NCBI GenBank assembly: GCA_050743365.1
Contig: JBOGFI010000224.1
Span: 1 to 24,201, forward strand
Direction of reading: 5' to 3'
Source: JBOGFI01 sp050743365
GTDB lineage: Bacteria; Actinomycetota; Acidimicrobiia; IMCC26256; JACDBD01
DNA length: 24,201 bases
Part shown: piece by piece, positions 14,312-21,708 of the stretch
How the letters are laid out: every line of letters begins with the position of its first letter
Position numbering within the stretch: position 1 is the stretch's first letter
The notes under the pieces: generated by a model
What the model was told of the DNA's origin: nothing
The model's database searches: none
Seen by the model: only the letters and a program-made list of their open reading frames with translations
Program-made: the position numbers and the translations under genes

Positions 14312-15187
14312 ATGACCGCCGTGCTGGCGCCAGCAGCAGGTGACCAGCCACACTTCGAGCCGAGCGCGGGGCGGGGGGCCGAGATCTTCGAGGTCCTCGA
14401 AGTCCCGAACTGGGCACCCTGGCTACGGTTCTCGGCCGAGGAGCTCGAGGCCCAGTCCGAGGTCTTCCCTGCCGGACAGATCCTCGTCTGCGACCAGGAG
14501 TCACGGCCGCTCGCGAGCCTTTCGACCAACCGCATCGACTGGGACGGCGTCCTCGAGCATCTCCCGACCTGGGATCGCGTCGCCGGAGCGACCCGCACCT
14601 ACCGGGAGACCTATGCCCAGAACGGCAACGCCATCGTGCTGATGTCGGCGAACGTTCGCCGCGATGCGCGAAAGACGAGGCTCACCGATCTGCTCATCGA
14701 CCAGATCAAGAGGCTCGCCGCGACCGAGGGTATCGAGCACATCCTGAGCGACTTCCGGCCCAGCGAATACGGTGCCTACAAGCTGGAGGCCTACAAGCTG
14801 GAGCGCGAAGGCACCGGCTTCGCCGCCTACTGCGCCTTGGCTCGCCAAGATGGCCTACCGATGGACGGCTGGCTCCGCTCGCTGACTCGGAACGGCATGC
14901 AGCCGCTCGGCGTCGATTCGCGCGCGATGGTGGTGCGAACGACGTTGGAGGAGTTCTCGCGGTACCGGGCCACCTACCATCTAGATCGCTGGTACCGCTT
15001 GACCGACCCGAACGTGATCTCGATCAGGATGTCCGAGCACACACCGCACCTGGACCTCGACGACGTCGACGAGAAATGGGAGTGTCGCGAGACGGGCACC
15101 TGGTACGTCGACCGGTCCGGCGGTCGAGCGCTCTACGTCGAGAGCAATCTCTGGGGAAGGCTGCCGAGCACCGCTCCCCGGCACTAG
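14312..15187 (+). CDS. GNAT-fold acetyltransferase-like protein with degenerate CoA loop
   Basis: This is a 291-residue protein. Residues about 35-210 look like the GNAT domain that is fused to nitrilases in other proteins: AGQILVCDQESRPLASLSTN (strands 2-3), SANVRRDARKTRLTDLLID (motif A position), HILSDFRPSEYG and a late MVVRT strand. The glycines expected in the CoA pyrophosphate loop (R/QxxGxG/A) are missing, so acetyl-CoA binding may be altered. The last 80 residues are rich in acidic and aromatic residues and I do not recognise them. A perfect 15-bp tandem repeat lies in the gene. Base composition is visibly less GC-rich than in the lipid genes to the left (37 of 60 bases in one line I counted). 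It stands 79 bp upstream of the leader ORF of the arginine decarboxylase operon, on the same strand. Confidence 0.55.
   Translation: MTAVLAPAAGDQPHFEPSAGRGAEIFEVLEVPNWAPWLRFSAEELEAQSEVFPAGQILVCDQESRPLASLSTNRIDWDGVLEHLPTWDRVAGATRTYRETYAQNGNAIVLMSANVRRDARKTRLTDLLIDQIKRLAATEGIEHILSDFRPSEYGAYKLEAYKLEREGTGFAAYCALARQDGLPMDGWLRSLTRNGMQPLGVDSRAMVVRTTLEEFSRYRATYHLDRWYRLTDPNVISIRMSEHTPHLDLDDVDEKWECRETGTWYVDRSGGRALYVESNLWGRLPSTAPRH
14774..14803 (+). repeat. perfect 15-bp tandem duplication inside the GNAT-like gene
   Basis: GCCTACAAGCTGGAG occurs twice in a row, coding AYKLE-AYKLE (residues about 155-164) just after the degenerate CoA-loop region. It keeps the frame. Confidence 0.9.
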
Positions 15188-15231
15188 GCATCCCCAACTG
15201 CACGGCCCTCCGGGGGTAGCCTTCGTCATCG

Positions 15232-15260
15232 GTGACACCGGGTGGCTGTCCCGTTACGCT
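15232..15260 (+). promoter_or_regulatory. promoter of the arginine decarboxylase operon
   Basis: -35 GTGACA (15232-15237, five of six matches to TTGACA), a 17-nt spacer, then -10 TACGCT (15255-15260, TANNNT). The predicted transcription start is near 15267, the A of an ATG. This is the best promoter I see in the window. Confidence 0.65.
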
Positions 15261-15266
15261 CCGTGC

Positions 15267-15326
15267 ATGGGCGCTCTGGGTCCGATCGACTCCGAGACGG
15301 CCTCGTGCCGATCGCCTCGGCATTGA
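15267..15326 (+). CDS. putative 19-residue leaderless leader peptide
   Basis: An ATG lies 6 nt after the -10 box, where transcription should start, and opens a 19-codon frame (MGALGPIDSETASCRSPRH). Its TGA overlaps the ATG of the downstream membrane protein in the form TGATG. The last eight codons include Ser, Cys, Arg (CGA, likely rare in this genome), Ser, Pro, Arg and His. A leaderless transcript would have to be read through this frame before the membrane protein is reached, so the ORF could couple or attenuate expression. It is in a different frame from the membrane protein. It may instead be a chance ORF if the real membrane-protein start is the GTG at 15305. Confidence 0.4.
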   Translation: MGALGPIDSETASCRSPRH

Positions 15327-15832
15327 TGTCCCCGGATGTAGCAGGCAGGCCGCGCTCGATCACGGCCGTCTTCTCCGGGGTCGTCGCCGGGGTGTCGGTC
15401 GCGGTCCTCTACGTCTGGGACGACGTCCTGCTCGCGGGGCCGGTCGTCGCGGTGACCGCGCTCGCCGGGCCGATCGTCGCCTTTGCGCTCTTCGCGTCGG
15501 TCTACGCGCTCGTGAGCTTCGTGCTCGCCATGGCCGGTGTGCGGGCTTACGAGCGCTGGACGAGAGGGACGCCGAGCAAGTTCGCGCACTGGCTCACCCG
15601 CCAGCGTGAGGCGCGCCGGGCGACCTGGGCGCGGCGGCTTCTTGACTCGGGCAAGGTCGCGGGCTTCGTCGCGTCGAGCTTCCTGCTCGGTGGGATCATG
15701 ACCACGTTCCTGATCCGGTACGGCGGCCGGCGTGATGGGATCGAGCGGATCGCGCTGCTCTCGTCCGTGATCTTCGGCGTTACCTTCACCGCCGCCTACG
15801 CGGGCCTGGGCCAGGCCTTCTTCGCGATTTGA
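15326..15832 (+). CDS. small integral membrane protein of unknown function (about four membrane segments)
   Basis: This is a 168-residue protein from the ATG at 15326. Hydrophobic segments lie at about 12-31, 36-72 (long, perhaps two passes), 110-131 and 141-166. A basic loop lies between them (YERWTRGTP...TRQREARRATWARR, about 75-105), which would be cytoplasmic by the positive-inside rule. I do not recognise the family. In-frame GTG starts at 15242, 15263 and 15305 exist, but the first two lie upstream of the predicted transcription start. The stop overlaps the next ATG (TGATG), so its translation is likely coupled to the GNAT and arginine decarboxylase genes. A transport or membrane-anchoring role for the pathway product is a guess from context only. 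Confidence 0.7.
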   Translation: MSPDVAGRPRSITAVFSGVVAGVSVAVLYVWDDVLLAGPVVAVTALAGPIVAFALFASVYALVSFVLAMAGVRAYERWTRGTPSKFAHWLTRQREARRATWARRLLDSGKVAGFVASSFLLGGIMTTFLIRYGGRRDGIERIALLSSVIFGVTFTAAYAGLGQAFFAI

Positions 15833-16536
15833 TGCGAGTCACCATCGAGCGCACGATGGCCCCCGGCGACGCGGAGGCGCTGCTCGGGTTGTACCGCGCG
15901 TCGATCGCCCCCCTCGACGAGCTGGCGGCGGGCGTCCAGTCGTTCGCCGACGACGACTTCCTGGAGCAGCTTCGCAGCGAGTCGGTCCTCAAGCTCGTGG
16001 GACGGGACCGGCGCGGCCGCCCGGAGGCGCTGTGCCTCATTGCCACCGATCTCTCCGATGTGCCGTGGATCAGCTCGGCATTCTTCGCCAAGCGCTTCCC
16101 CGAGCAATACGAGCGCGGGGTCATCTACTACATCGCGTCGGTGGTGGTGCAGCCGGACAACCAGGGCGCGGGCTGGGCATACGCGCTGATGAAGGAGGTC
16201 ACACGTGTAGTCGCCGAGAGCGACGGGATCGCCGCCTTCGACTGCTGCAGCTACAACAACGACGTCATCCCCGACCTCGCGTTCCGCGTCTCGACCCAGT
16301 TCTGCGACGTCGAGGCGCTCGAGGTCGACGCTCAGCGCTTCTATGCCTACGTGGCGAGCGGCGGGCTGAGGCGTGAGGCGTTCGCGGAGGCGGACGCGGC
16401 CGATCGGGAGATCGAGCTGCGGATGCACGAAGAAGCCGAGGAGGAGGTCGAGATCGACCTCGTCGCCCGGGAGCACGAGGAAGACGAGCCGGCCCGCGGT
16501 CCTCGGCGGTCGGGCGAGTCCGGGCGCGCGCCGTGA
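15832..16536 (+). CDS. GNAT family N-acetyltransferase
   Basis: This is a 234-residue protein. The GNAT motif A is intact: the strand IYYIASVVVQPDNQGAGWAY carries the CoA-binding loop Q-G-A-G-W-A (about residues 108-113), followed by an amphipathic helix. AFDCCSYNNDVIPDLAFRVS fits motif B. Family members transfer an acyl group from acyl-CoA to an amine. The last 45 residues form a very acidic tail (many Glu/Asp, e.g. EEAEEEVEIDL) ending in a basic stretch. The ATG overlaps the TGA of the membrane protein by one base, and its own TGA overlaps the GTG of the arginine decarboxylase (GTGA). Tight coupling to a decarboxylase that makes agmatine makes agmatine or a related polyamine an obvious candidate substrate, but this is inference. 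Confidence 0.82.
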   Translation: MRVTIERTMAPGDAEALLGLYRASIAPLDELAAGVQSFADDDFLEQLRSESVLKLVGRDRRGRPEALCLIATDLSDVPWISSAFFAKRFPEQYERGVIYYIASVVVQPDNQGAGWAYALMKEVTRVVAESDGIAAFDCCSYNNDVIPDLAFRVSTQFCDVEALEVDAQRFYAYVASGGLRREAFAEADAADREIELRMHEEAEEEVEIDLVAREHEEDEPARGPRRSGESGRAP

Positions 16537-17105
16537 GCAGGGAGCCCACGACCGCGAGACGCGCGCCGGCCGCCCGCGTCGACCGGCCGGCGCCTGGGCT
16601 CACGATCCAGGTCGTCAGCGGGATCGGCTTCGGGCCCACCAAGCTGGCCGCGTTCGACGCCGCCCTCCGGCAAGGCGGGATCGCCAACTTCAACCTCGTC
16701 TACATGAGCTCGATCATCCCGGCGGGCAGCACCGTCGTGGTGGCCGACGGCGACGGCCCGGCCGGCGTCGGCGGCTGGGGCGATCGGCTCTACGCGGTGA
16801 TGGCCGAGCTGCGGGTGGACACCGCGTACGAGGAGGCGGTCGCCGGGCTCGGCTGGGCCCAGAGCCAGGAGACGGGCCAGGGAATGTTCGTCGAGCACAC
16901 GGGCCACACCGAGCGCGAGGTGGAGCGGGACATCCTGGCCACTCTCGACTCCCTGTGCGCTGCCCGCCCCGACACCGACTTCGGGCCTCCCCACCTGGTC
17001 ATGCGCCGCACCGTGTGCGCCGGTGAGCCGACCTGCGCCCTGGTAGCGGCCGTCTTCGAGGCCGACGCCTGGCGGGGCGGCAACACCGAGATCGCGATCC
17101 CCTGA
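16533..17105 (+). CDS. pyruvoyl-dependent arginine decarboxylase (PvlArgDC) family
   Basis: This is a 190-residue protein. GIGFGPTKLAAFDAALRQ (30-47) and GIANFNLVYMSSIIP (49-63) match the PvlArgDC signature. Self-cleavage would occur between Ser59 and Ser60, turning Ser60 into the pyruvoyl group. Glu121 in GMFVEHTG corresponds to the conserved catalytic Glu of the family. The enzyme decarboxylates arginine to agmatine and CO2 without PLP, as a trimer of alpha/beta subunits. The first 22 residues are an Arg/Ala-rich extension. The GTG start overlaps the stop of the GNAT gene. No agmatinase or agmatine deiminase is in the window, so the fate of agmatine is open; acetylation by the neighbour is one option. 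Family members acting on other amino acids exist, so arginine is likely but not proven. Confidence 0.9.
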   Translation: MSREPTTARRAPAARVDRPAPGLTIQVVSGIGFGPTKLAAFDAALRQGGIANFNLVYMSSIIPAGSTVVVADGDGPAGVGGWGDRLYAVMAELRVDTAYEEAVAGLGWAQSQETGQGMFVEHTGHTEREVERDILATLDSLCAARPDTDFGPPHLVMRRTVCAGEPTCALVAAVFEADAWRGGNTEIAIP

Positions 17106-17147
17106 GAGACATCTCTATTGCTCCGCTCGCTCCTGTCGGGGCCAGTC

Positions 17148-17170
17148 CCTCGCGGCTTTCGCGAGGTTTT
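17148..17170 (+). terminator. intrinsic terminator after the arginine decarboxylase gene
   Basis: Perfect 7-bp stem CCTCGCG (17148-17154) / CGCGAGG (17160-17166), 5-nt loop GCTTT, then TTTT. It starts 43 nt after the decarboxylase stop and separates that operon from the cyclic-di-GMP gene. It also argues against the TTG at 17118 as the start of the latter. Confidence 0.75.
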
Positions 17171-17228
17171 CCGCCCCGGGGAGGCCTCGGCGCTCAATCG
17201 GGGCGCCGAATCGGCCGAGAAGGTTCCT

Positions 17229-20200
17229 GTGGGAGGCACGGTTTGGGCCAGGGTCCTGGCCACCGGGCTCATCGTCGCGGTTGCCGGCGTCGTCTCGAAC
17301 GCGGCCCTAGGATTGCCGGTCCTGGCGGTATTGGTGCAGGTCATCGGGTGGGCGGTCGTGGCGCTGGTGGTGGCGGCCACGCGCCGCTGGAACCCGCCCC
17401 GGCGCCTGCCCTGGCACTGCCTCACGGGGGGTGCGGCGCTGTTCCTCCTCGGCGGCCTCGTCCGGTTCGTGCACGGCGCCGTGGCGGGCGTGGTCGACCC
17501 GTTCCCGTCGCCCGCCGACGTCCTGTTCGTCGCCGGCTACCTGACCATCATCGCCGGATCGATCCTCCTGGTCCGCTTCCGGACCGTCGAGGCCGAGCGC
17601 GACCACCTGGTCGACTCCGCCATCGTCGCCGTCGGGGTGGGCGTCCTCGTGTGGGCGGCCCTGATGGCGCCCTACGTGCGCGACGGAGCGATCCCTTCGT
17701 TCGAGCGTGCGCTCGTCGTCGGGTACTCGTGCCTCACGCTGGTCGTCCTGACCGTCACCGCTCGCCTCGCCGCCGGGCCCGGCATCCGCAACCAGAGCTA
17801 CTACTTCCTCGCCGGCTGTGTCTCGCTGATCTTCGTGTCCGACCTGCTCGCGATCCTGGACACCACCGGCGCCGACACCGGCGGCCTCGTCCTCGCCCTC
17901 ACGCCGTTCACCTACGTGCTCTTCGGGGCGGCGGCACTGCACCCGTCGATGGCCCACCTGACCGATCCGCCGCCGGAGCCCGACGTGGCGCTCACTTGGA
18001 AGCGCCAGGCGCTGCTGGCGGCGGCGATGGTCGTGGCCCCGGGCGTGCTCGTCTGGCAGCTCGCCCGCGACGAGCCCATCGACCTGCCGGTGGTCGTGAC
18101 CGGCTCGGTCGTGCTCTCGCTGCTCGTGCTGGTCCGCCTCAGCGGGCTCGTGCGGGCCAAGGAGCGCACCGCCAGCCGGGAGCGGGTGCTGCGTGAGGCG
18201 GGCGCCGCGCTCGTCATCGCCACCAGCCGGGAGGAGATCCTCGACGGCACGCTCAGCACCGTGCTCGCGCTCGCCGGCGGCCACCCCGGTACCCGGGCGA
18301 CGGTGATGCTGGGTGACGAGACCGAGCTCGAGGTGGCGGCCTCCGCAGGCCCCCGCGCCCCCGACCCCACCGGCACGGTGCTCCGAGTGGCGGCGCTGCC
18401 CGACGCGCTGCGCGAGGCGCTGGTCGAGCGGCGCGTCGCCCGCCTCGCGGGCGGGGTGGTCGCGGTCGCCGGTGGCACCACCGTCCCCGAGACCGCCCTG
18501 GTCGTCGTGCCCCTCGTGAGCAAGAACGAGCTCCGAGGGGCCATCGCCGTCACCACGGCGACGCCGCTCGACCGGGAGGCTCGCCGCGCGCTCGAGGCAC
18601 TGGCGTCGGAGGTCGCGCTCGCCCTCGAGAGCGCCGCCCTCACCGAGGACCTCCTGCGCCGCCGCAGCGAGGCGCGCTTCCGCGCCCTCATCGAGAACTC
18701 GTCCGACCTCGTGGTGGTCCTCGGCGCCGACGGCGTAGTCACCTTCGTCAGCCCCGCGTCGCAGCACGTCCTGGGACGGCCGGAGCGGCACTTCGTGGGG
18801 TACGACCCCCTTCAGTTCGTGCACCCCGACGACCGGGTGGCCGTCGCGGAGGTGCTCGACACCATCGGCCCGTCCTCGGCGCCGGTGGACTCGGCCGAGA
18901 TCCGCCTCCAGCACGCCGACGGCATCTACCGGTGGTTCGAGGTCCTGGCGCGAGACCTGCGGGGCGATCCCGAGATCGAGGGCATCGTGGTCAATGCCCG
19001 CGAGATCACCGACCGCAAGGGCGCCGAGCAGCTCCTCGGACGGAGCGAGGCCCGCTTCCGCGCCCTGGTCCAGAACTCGACCGACGTGGTCGCCGTCATC
19101 GACGAGAACGCCTTCTTCACCTATGTCAGCCCGGCGGTCCTCGGGGTGCTGGGCTACAAGCCCGACGAGCTCGTCGGCACCAGCGCGGTCGCGCTGCTGG
19201 CGCCCGGGGACGTGACCGCGGCGCTGCGAGCCCACGGCAAGGCGCTCGAGGGTCCCTTCGAGCAGGGCAGCGTCGAGATGCTGGTCCGGAACCGCGACGG
19301 GTCGTTTCACATGCTCGACATCACGATCACCGACCTTCGGGGCGAGCCGGCGGTGGAGGGCATCGTGCTCAACGCTCGCGACGTGACCGTTCGCAAGGCG
19401 TTGGAGCACGACCTTCGCAAGCAGGCACTGCACGACGCGCTGACCGGGCTCGGGAACCGGGCGATGTTCGCCGACCGCGTCGCGTACGCCCTGACCCGGG
19501 GCGACGACCAGCACGTGGTCGCGGTGCTGTTCGTGGACCTCGACGACTTCAAGACCGTCAACGACAGCCTCGGCCACGAAGTGGGTGACACCCTGCTGGT
19601 GCTGGTGGCCGACCGCCTGCGCACCTGCCTGCGGGAGGCCGATACCGCCGCCCGGCTCGGCGGCGACGAGTTCGCAGTGCTCCTCGAGAGCGCCTTCAAC
19701 GAGGGCGAGGTGCACGGAGTCGCCGATCGCATCCTCGGCTCGATGCGCGCCCCGTTCACCATCGACGGCCGGGAGCTCGCGATCACCGCCAGCGTCGGGA
19801 TCGTCGTGAGCGCCGACCGCGCCGGGTCGTCCGAGGTCCTCCTCCGCAACGCCGACATGGCGATGTACCTCGCCAAGGAACGGGGCAAGGACCGGGCCGA
19901 GGTCTTCGAGGAGGCGATGCACGTCACCGTGTCCGAACGGCTGGAGCTGCGCACCGACCTCGCGCACGGCATCGAGAACGGGGAGCTGGTCCTCCACTAC
20001 CAGCCGATCGTGGCGCTCCAGTCGGGCCAGATCCTCGGCGTCGAGGGCCTGGTGCGGTGGGACCACGCCGAGCGCGGCCTCATGGCCCCCGGGACGTTCA
20101 TCCCCCTGGCCGAGGACACGGGGCTCATCGTCCCGCTCGGTCAGTGGGTGCTCAACGAGGCGTGCGAGCAGCTGCGCGCCTGGCGGCGCGAGTTCCCGCG

Positions 20201-20750
20201 CTGCCCCATCCGGACGGTCAGCGTGAACCTCTCCGCCCGCCAGCTGCAAGACGAGGGCGTCGTCGACGACGTCGCCGGCACCCTGCACGCGTGCGGCCTG
20301 GCGCCGGCGGACCTGGTCCTGGAGATCACCGAGAGCATGCTGATGGCCGACACCGACGCGACCCGGCGCAACCTGTCCGGGCTACGCGAGCTCGGCGTGT
20401 CGCTGGCGGTCGACGACTTCGGGACCGGCTACTCGTCGCTCGGCTCCATCAAGAACCTGCCGGTCGACACGATCAAGATCGACCGTACCTTCATCGACGG
20501 GCTCGGCCAGGAGGTCGGCGACGAGGGCGTCGTGCGAGCCATCCTCGGGCTGGCGCAGGGTATGGGCGTGCGGACGGTGGCCGAGGGGATCGAGGGCGCG
20601 GCGCAGCTGGAGGCGCTGCGCGACCTGGGCTGCGATCTCGGCCAGGGCTTCTACTTCTCCAAGCCTCTGCCGGCGGAGGCGCTCGATGAGCTGTTGCGGG
20701 CCGGGCTCGAGGGGCACGCCTTCGGCTGGGACCCGGCGCCCGTAGCCTGA
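17229..20750 (+). CDS. membrane GAF-like/PAS/PAS/GGDEF/EAL cyclic-di-GMP signalling protein
   Basis: This is a 1173-residue protein from the GTG at 17229, which has GAGAAGG 5 nt upstream; an upstream TTG (17118) would be separated from most of the gene by a terminator. About eight or nine hydrophobic segments lie between residues 6 and 305, forming an N-terminal membrane sensor. A GAF-like region spans about 320-475. Two PAS domains (about 485-590 and 610-720) share the RSEARFRAL start. The GGDEF domain (about 730-895) has an intact GGDEF (811-815) and an RxxD inhibitory site (Arg802, Asp805). The EAL domain (about 910-1165) has EGL instead of EAL, but keeps NLSARQ, LEITES, DDFGTGYSSL, IKIDRTF and AEGIE. 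Both synthesis and breakdown of cyclic-di-GMP appear possible. It is monocistronic by position. Confidence 0.95.
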   Translation: MGGTVWARVLATGLIVAVAGVVSNAALGLPVLAVLVQVIGWAVVALVVAATRRWNPPRRLPWHCLTGGAALFLLGGLVRFVHGAVAGVVDPFPSPADVLFVAGYLTIIAGSILLVRFRTVEAERDHLVDSAIVAVGVGVLVWAALMAPYVRDGAIPSFERALVVGYSCLTLVVLTVTARLAAGPGIRNQSYYFLAGCVSLIFVSDLLAILDTTGADTGGLVLALTPFTYVLFGAAALHPSMAHLTDPPPEPDVALTWKRQALLAAAMVVAPGVLVWQLARDEPIDLPVVVTGSVVLSLLVLVRLSGLVRAKERTASRERVLREAGAALVIATSREEILDGTLSTVLALAGGHPGTRATVMLGDETELEVAASAGPRAPDPTGTVLRVAALPDALREALVERRVARLAGGVVAVAGGTTVPETALVVVPLVSKNELRGAIAVTTATPLDREARRALEALASEVALALESAALTEDLLRRRSEARFRALIENSSDLVVVLGADGVVTFVSPASQHVLGRPERHFVGYDPLQFVHPDDRVAVAEVLDTIGPSSAPVDSAEIRLQHADGIYRWFEVLARDLRGDPEIEGIVVNAREITDRKGAEQLLGRSEARFRALVQNSTDVVAVIDENAFFTYVSPAVLGVLGYKPDELVGTSAVALLAPGDVTAALRAHGKALEGPFEQGSVEMLVRNRDGSFHMLDITITDLRGEPAVEGIVLNARDVTVRKALEHDLRKQALHDALTGLGNRAMFADRVAYALTRGDDQHVVAVLFVDLDDFKTVNDSLGHEVGDTLLVLVADRLRTCLREADTAARLGGDEFAVLLESAFNEGEVHGVADRILGSMRAPFTIDGRELAITASVGIVVSADRAGSSEVLLRNADMAMYLAKERGKDRAEVFEEAMHVTVSERLELRTDLAHGIENGELVLHYQPIVALQSGQILGVEGLVRWDHAERGLMAPGTFIPLAEDTGLIVPLGQWVLNEACEQLRAWRREFPRCPIRTVSVNLSARQLQDEGVVDDVAGTLHACGLAPADLVLEITESMLMADTDATRRNLSGLRELGVSLAVDDFGTGYSSLGSIKNLPVDTIKIDRTFIDGLGQEVGDEGVVRAILGLAQGMGVRTVAEGIEGAAQLEALRDLGCDLGQGFYFSKPLPAEALDELLRAGLEGHAFGWDPAPVA

Positions 20751-20781
20751 GCGCGGGGTTCCTCGTCTCAGGGCCCGTCGG

Positions 20782-20787
20782 TACGCT
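20782..20787 (+). promoter_or_regulatory. -10 element for the MBL-fold hydrolase gene
   Basis: TACGCT, identical to the -10 of the arginine decarboxylase operon, ends 9 nt before the ATG at 20797, giving a leader of zero to three nucleotides. No clear -35 is visible in the 46-bp gap. Confidence 0.4.
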
Positions 20788-20796
20788 CGGTCTCCG

Positions 20797-21708
20797 ATGG
20801 CTGGAGCAGGCCGGAGCTCGGCGACCCTCGATTGGCTTGGGTGCGCGACGTTCCGTTTCACGCTCGACGACCTGGTCGTGCTCCTCGACGCCTACGTCGA
20901 CCGGGTCCCGGCGGCGCCGCCGGTCGGTATCACCACCGCCGACGTCGACCGGGCCGACTGGATCGTGGTCGGCCACTCCCACTTCGACCACCTCTGGGGC
21001 GCCGAGAAGATCGCCGCCGCCACCGGCGCCACCATCATCGGCTCGCACGAGACCGTCCGCGTCATGGAGAGCCAGGGCGTGCCGCTCGACCGGCTCCTCG
21101 CGGTCTCGGGCGGCGAACGGGTGCGGCTGTCGCCCGCCGTGACCGTCTCGGTCTTCCCGAGCCAGCACTCCTGCGTGTGGTCGCAGCGCCAGATGCTCCC
21201 TGCCCACGAGGTCTGTGTAGGCGACCTGGGCGTCACCTACCAGGAGCAGCAGGAGCGGATGGTGGCGCTGGCCGACTGGCTCGGCACCCTCGACGACGAC
21301 GTGCGCGCGCATCTGGTCGACAGCTACCAGGGCCCGCGCGGCGACGGCGGCGCCCTCGTGTTCCTCTTCGAGACGCCCGAGGGCTCGCTCTTCTACCAGG
21401 ACACCTCGGGCCACTGGTCGGGCATCCTGCGCGACCTCCGGCCCGACGTGGCCATCCTGGCCGCCGCCGGTCGCGGCAACGTCGACGGCGAGCCGGTGCA
21501 AGGATCGCTCGCCGGCTTCGTAGCCCGGCAGGCCGACCTCCTGCGGCCCCGCCGGGTCGTGCTCAGCCACCACGACGATTGGCTCCCCGGCTTCTCCATC
21601 CCGCTCGACACCGGGCCTGTCCGCGCCGAGCTGGCCCGGCAGGCCCCGCGCCGCGAGCTGGTCGAGATGGGCTACCTGGAGGGCTACCCCGTCTTCAAGG
21701 GCCTGTAG
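20797..21708 (+). CDS. metallo-beta-lactamase-fold hydrolase (UlaG-like)
   Basis: This is a 303-residue protein. The metal-binding HxHxDH motif is present as GHSHFDHLWG (His60, His62, Asp64, His65). A later His124 (SQHS), an Asp in YQDTSGHWSG and a His in LSHHDDW complete a typical two-metal site. The N-terminal LDWLGCATFRF resembles the opening strand of UlaG-type proteins. Such enzymes hydrolyse phosphodiesters, lactones or other esters; no signal peptide is visible. The ATG is preceded by a TACGCT box at leaderless distance and lacks a Shine-Dalgarno. Its 3' end overlaps the 3' end of the convergent DsbA-like gene by 14 bp. Substrate is unknown. Confidence 0.88.
   Translation: MAGAGRSSATLDWLGCATFRFTLDDLVVLLDAYVDRVPAAPPVGITTADVDRADWIVVGHSHFDHLWGAEKIAAATGATIIGSHETVRVMESQGVPLDRLLAVSGGERVRLSPAVTVSVFPSQHSCVWSQRQMLPAHEVCVGDLGVTYQEQQERMVALADWLGTLDDDVRAHLVDSYQGPRGDGGALVFLFETPEGSLFYQDTSGHWSGILRDLRPDVAILAAAGRGNVDGEPVQGSLAGFVARQADLLRPRRVVLSHHDDWLPGFSIPLDTGPVRAELARQAPRRELVEMGYLEGYPVFKGL

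Noticed and set aside
17105..17116. Near-palindrome AGAGACATCTCT after the decarboxylase stop
   Set aside because: Five-base arms with a 2-nt centre are too short for a hairpin, and there is no second copy to support an operator.
17118..17228. Upstream TTG start for the cyclic-di-GMP protein
   Set aside because: The intrinsic terminator at 17148-17170 lies inside this extension, and the GTG at 17229 has a good ribosome-binding site and leads directly into the first membrane helix.
17307..20288. Open minus-strand frame of 993 codons opposite the GGDEF-EAL gene
   Set aside because: It is a shadow of a clear multi-domain protein, with low-complexity composition and no motifs.
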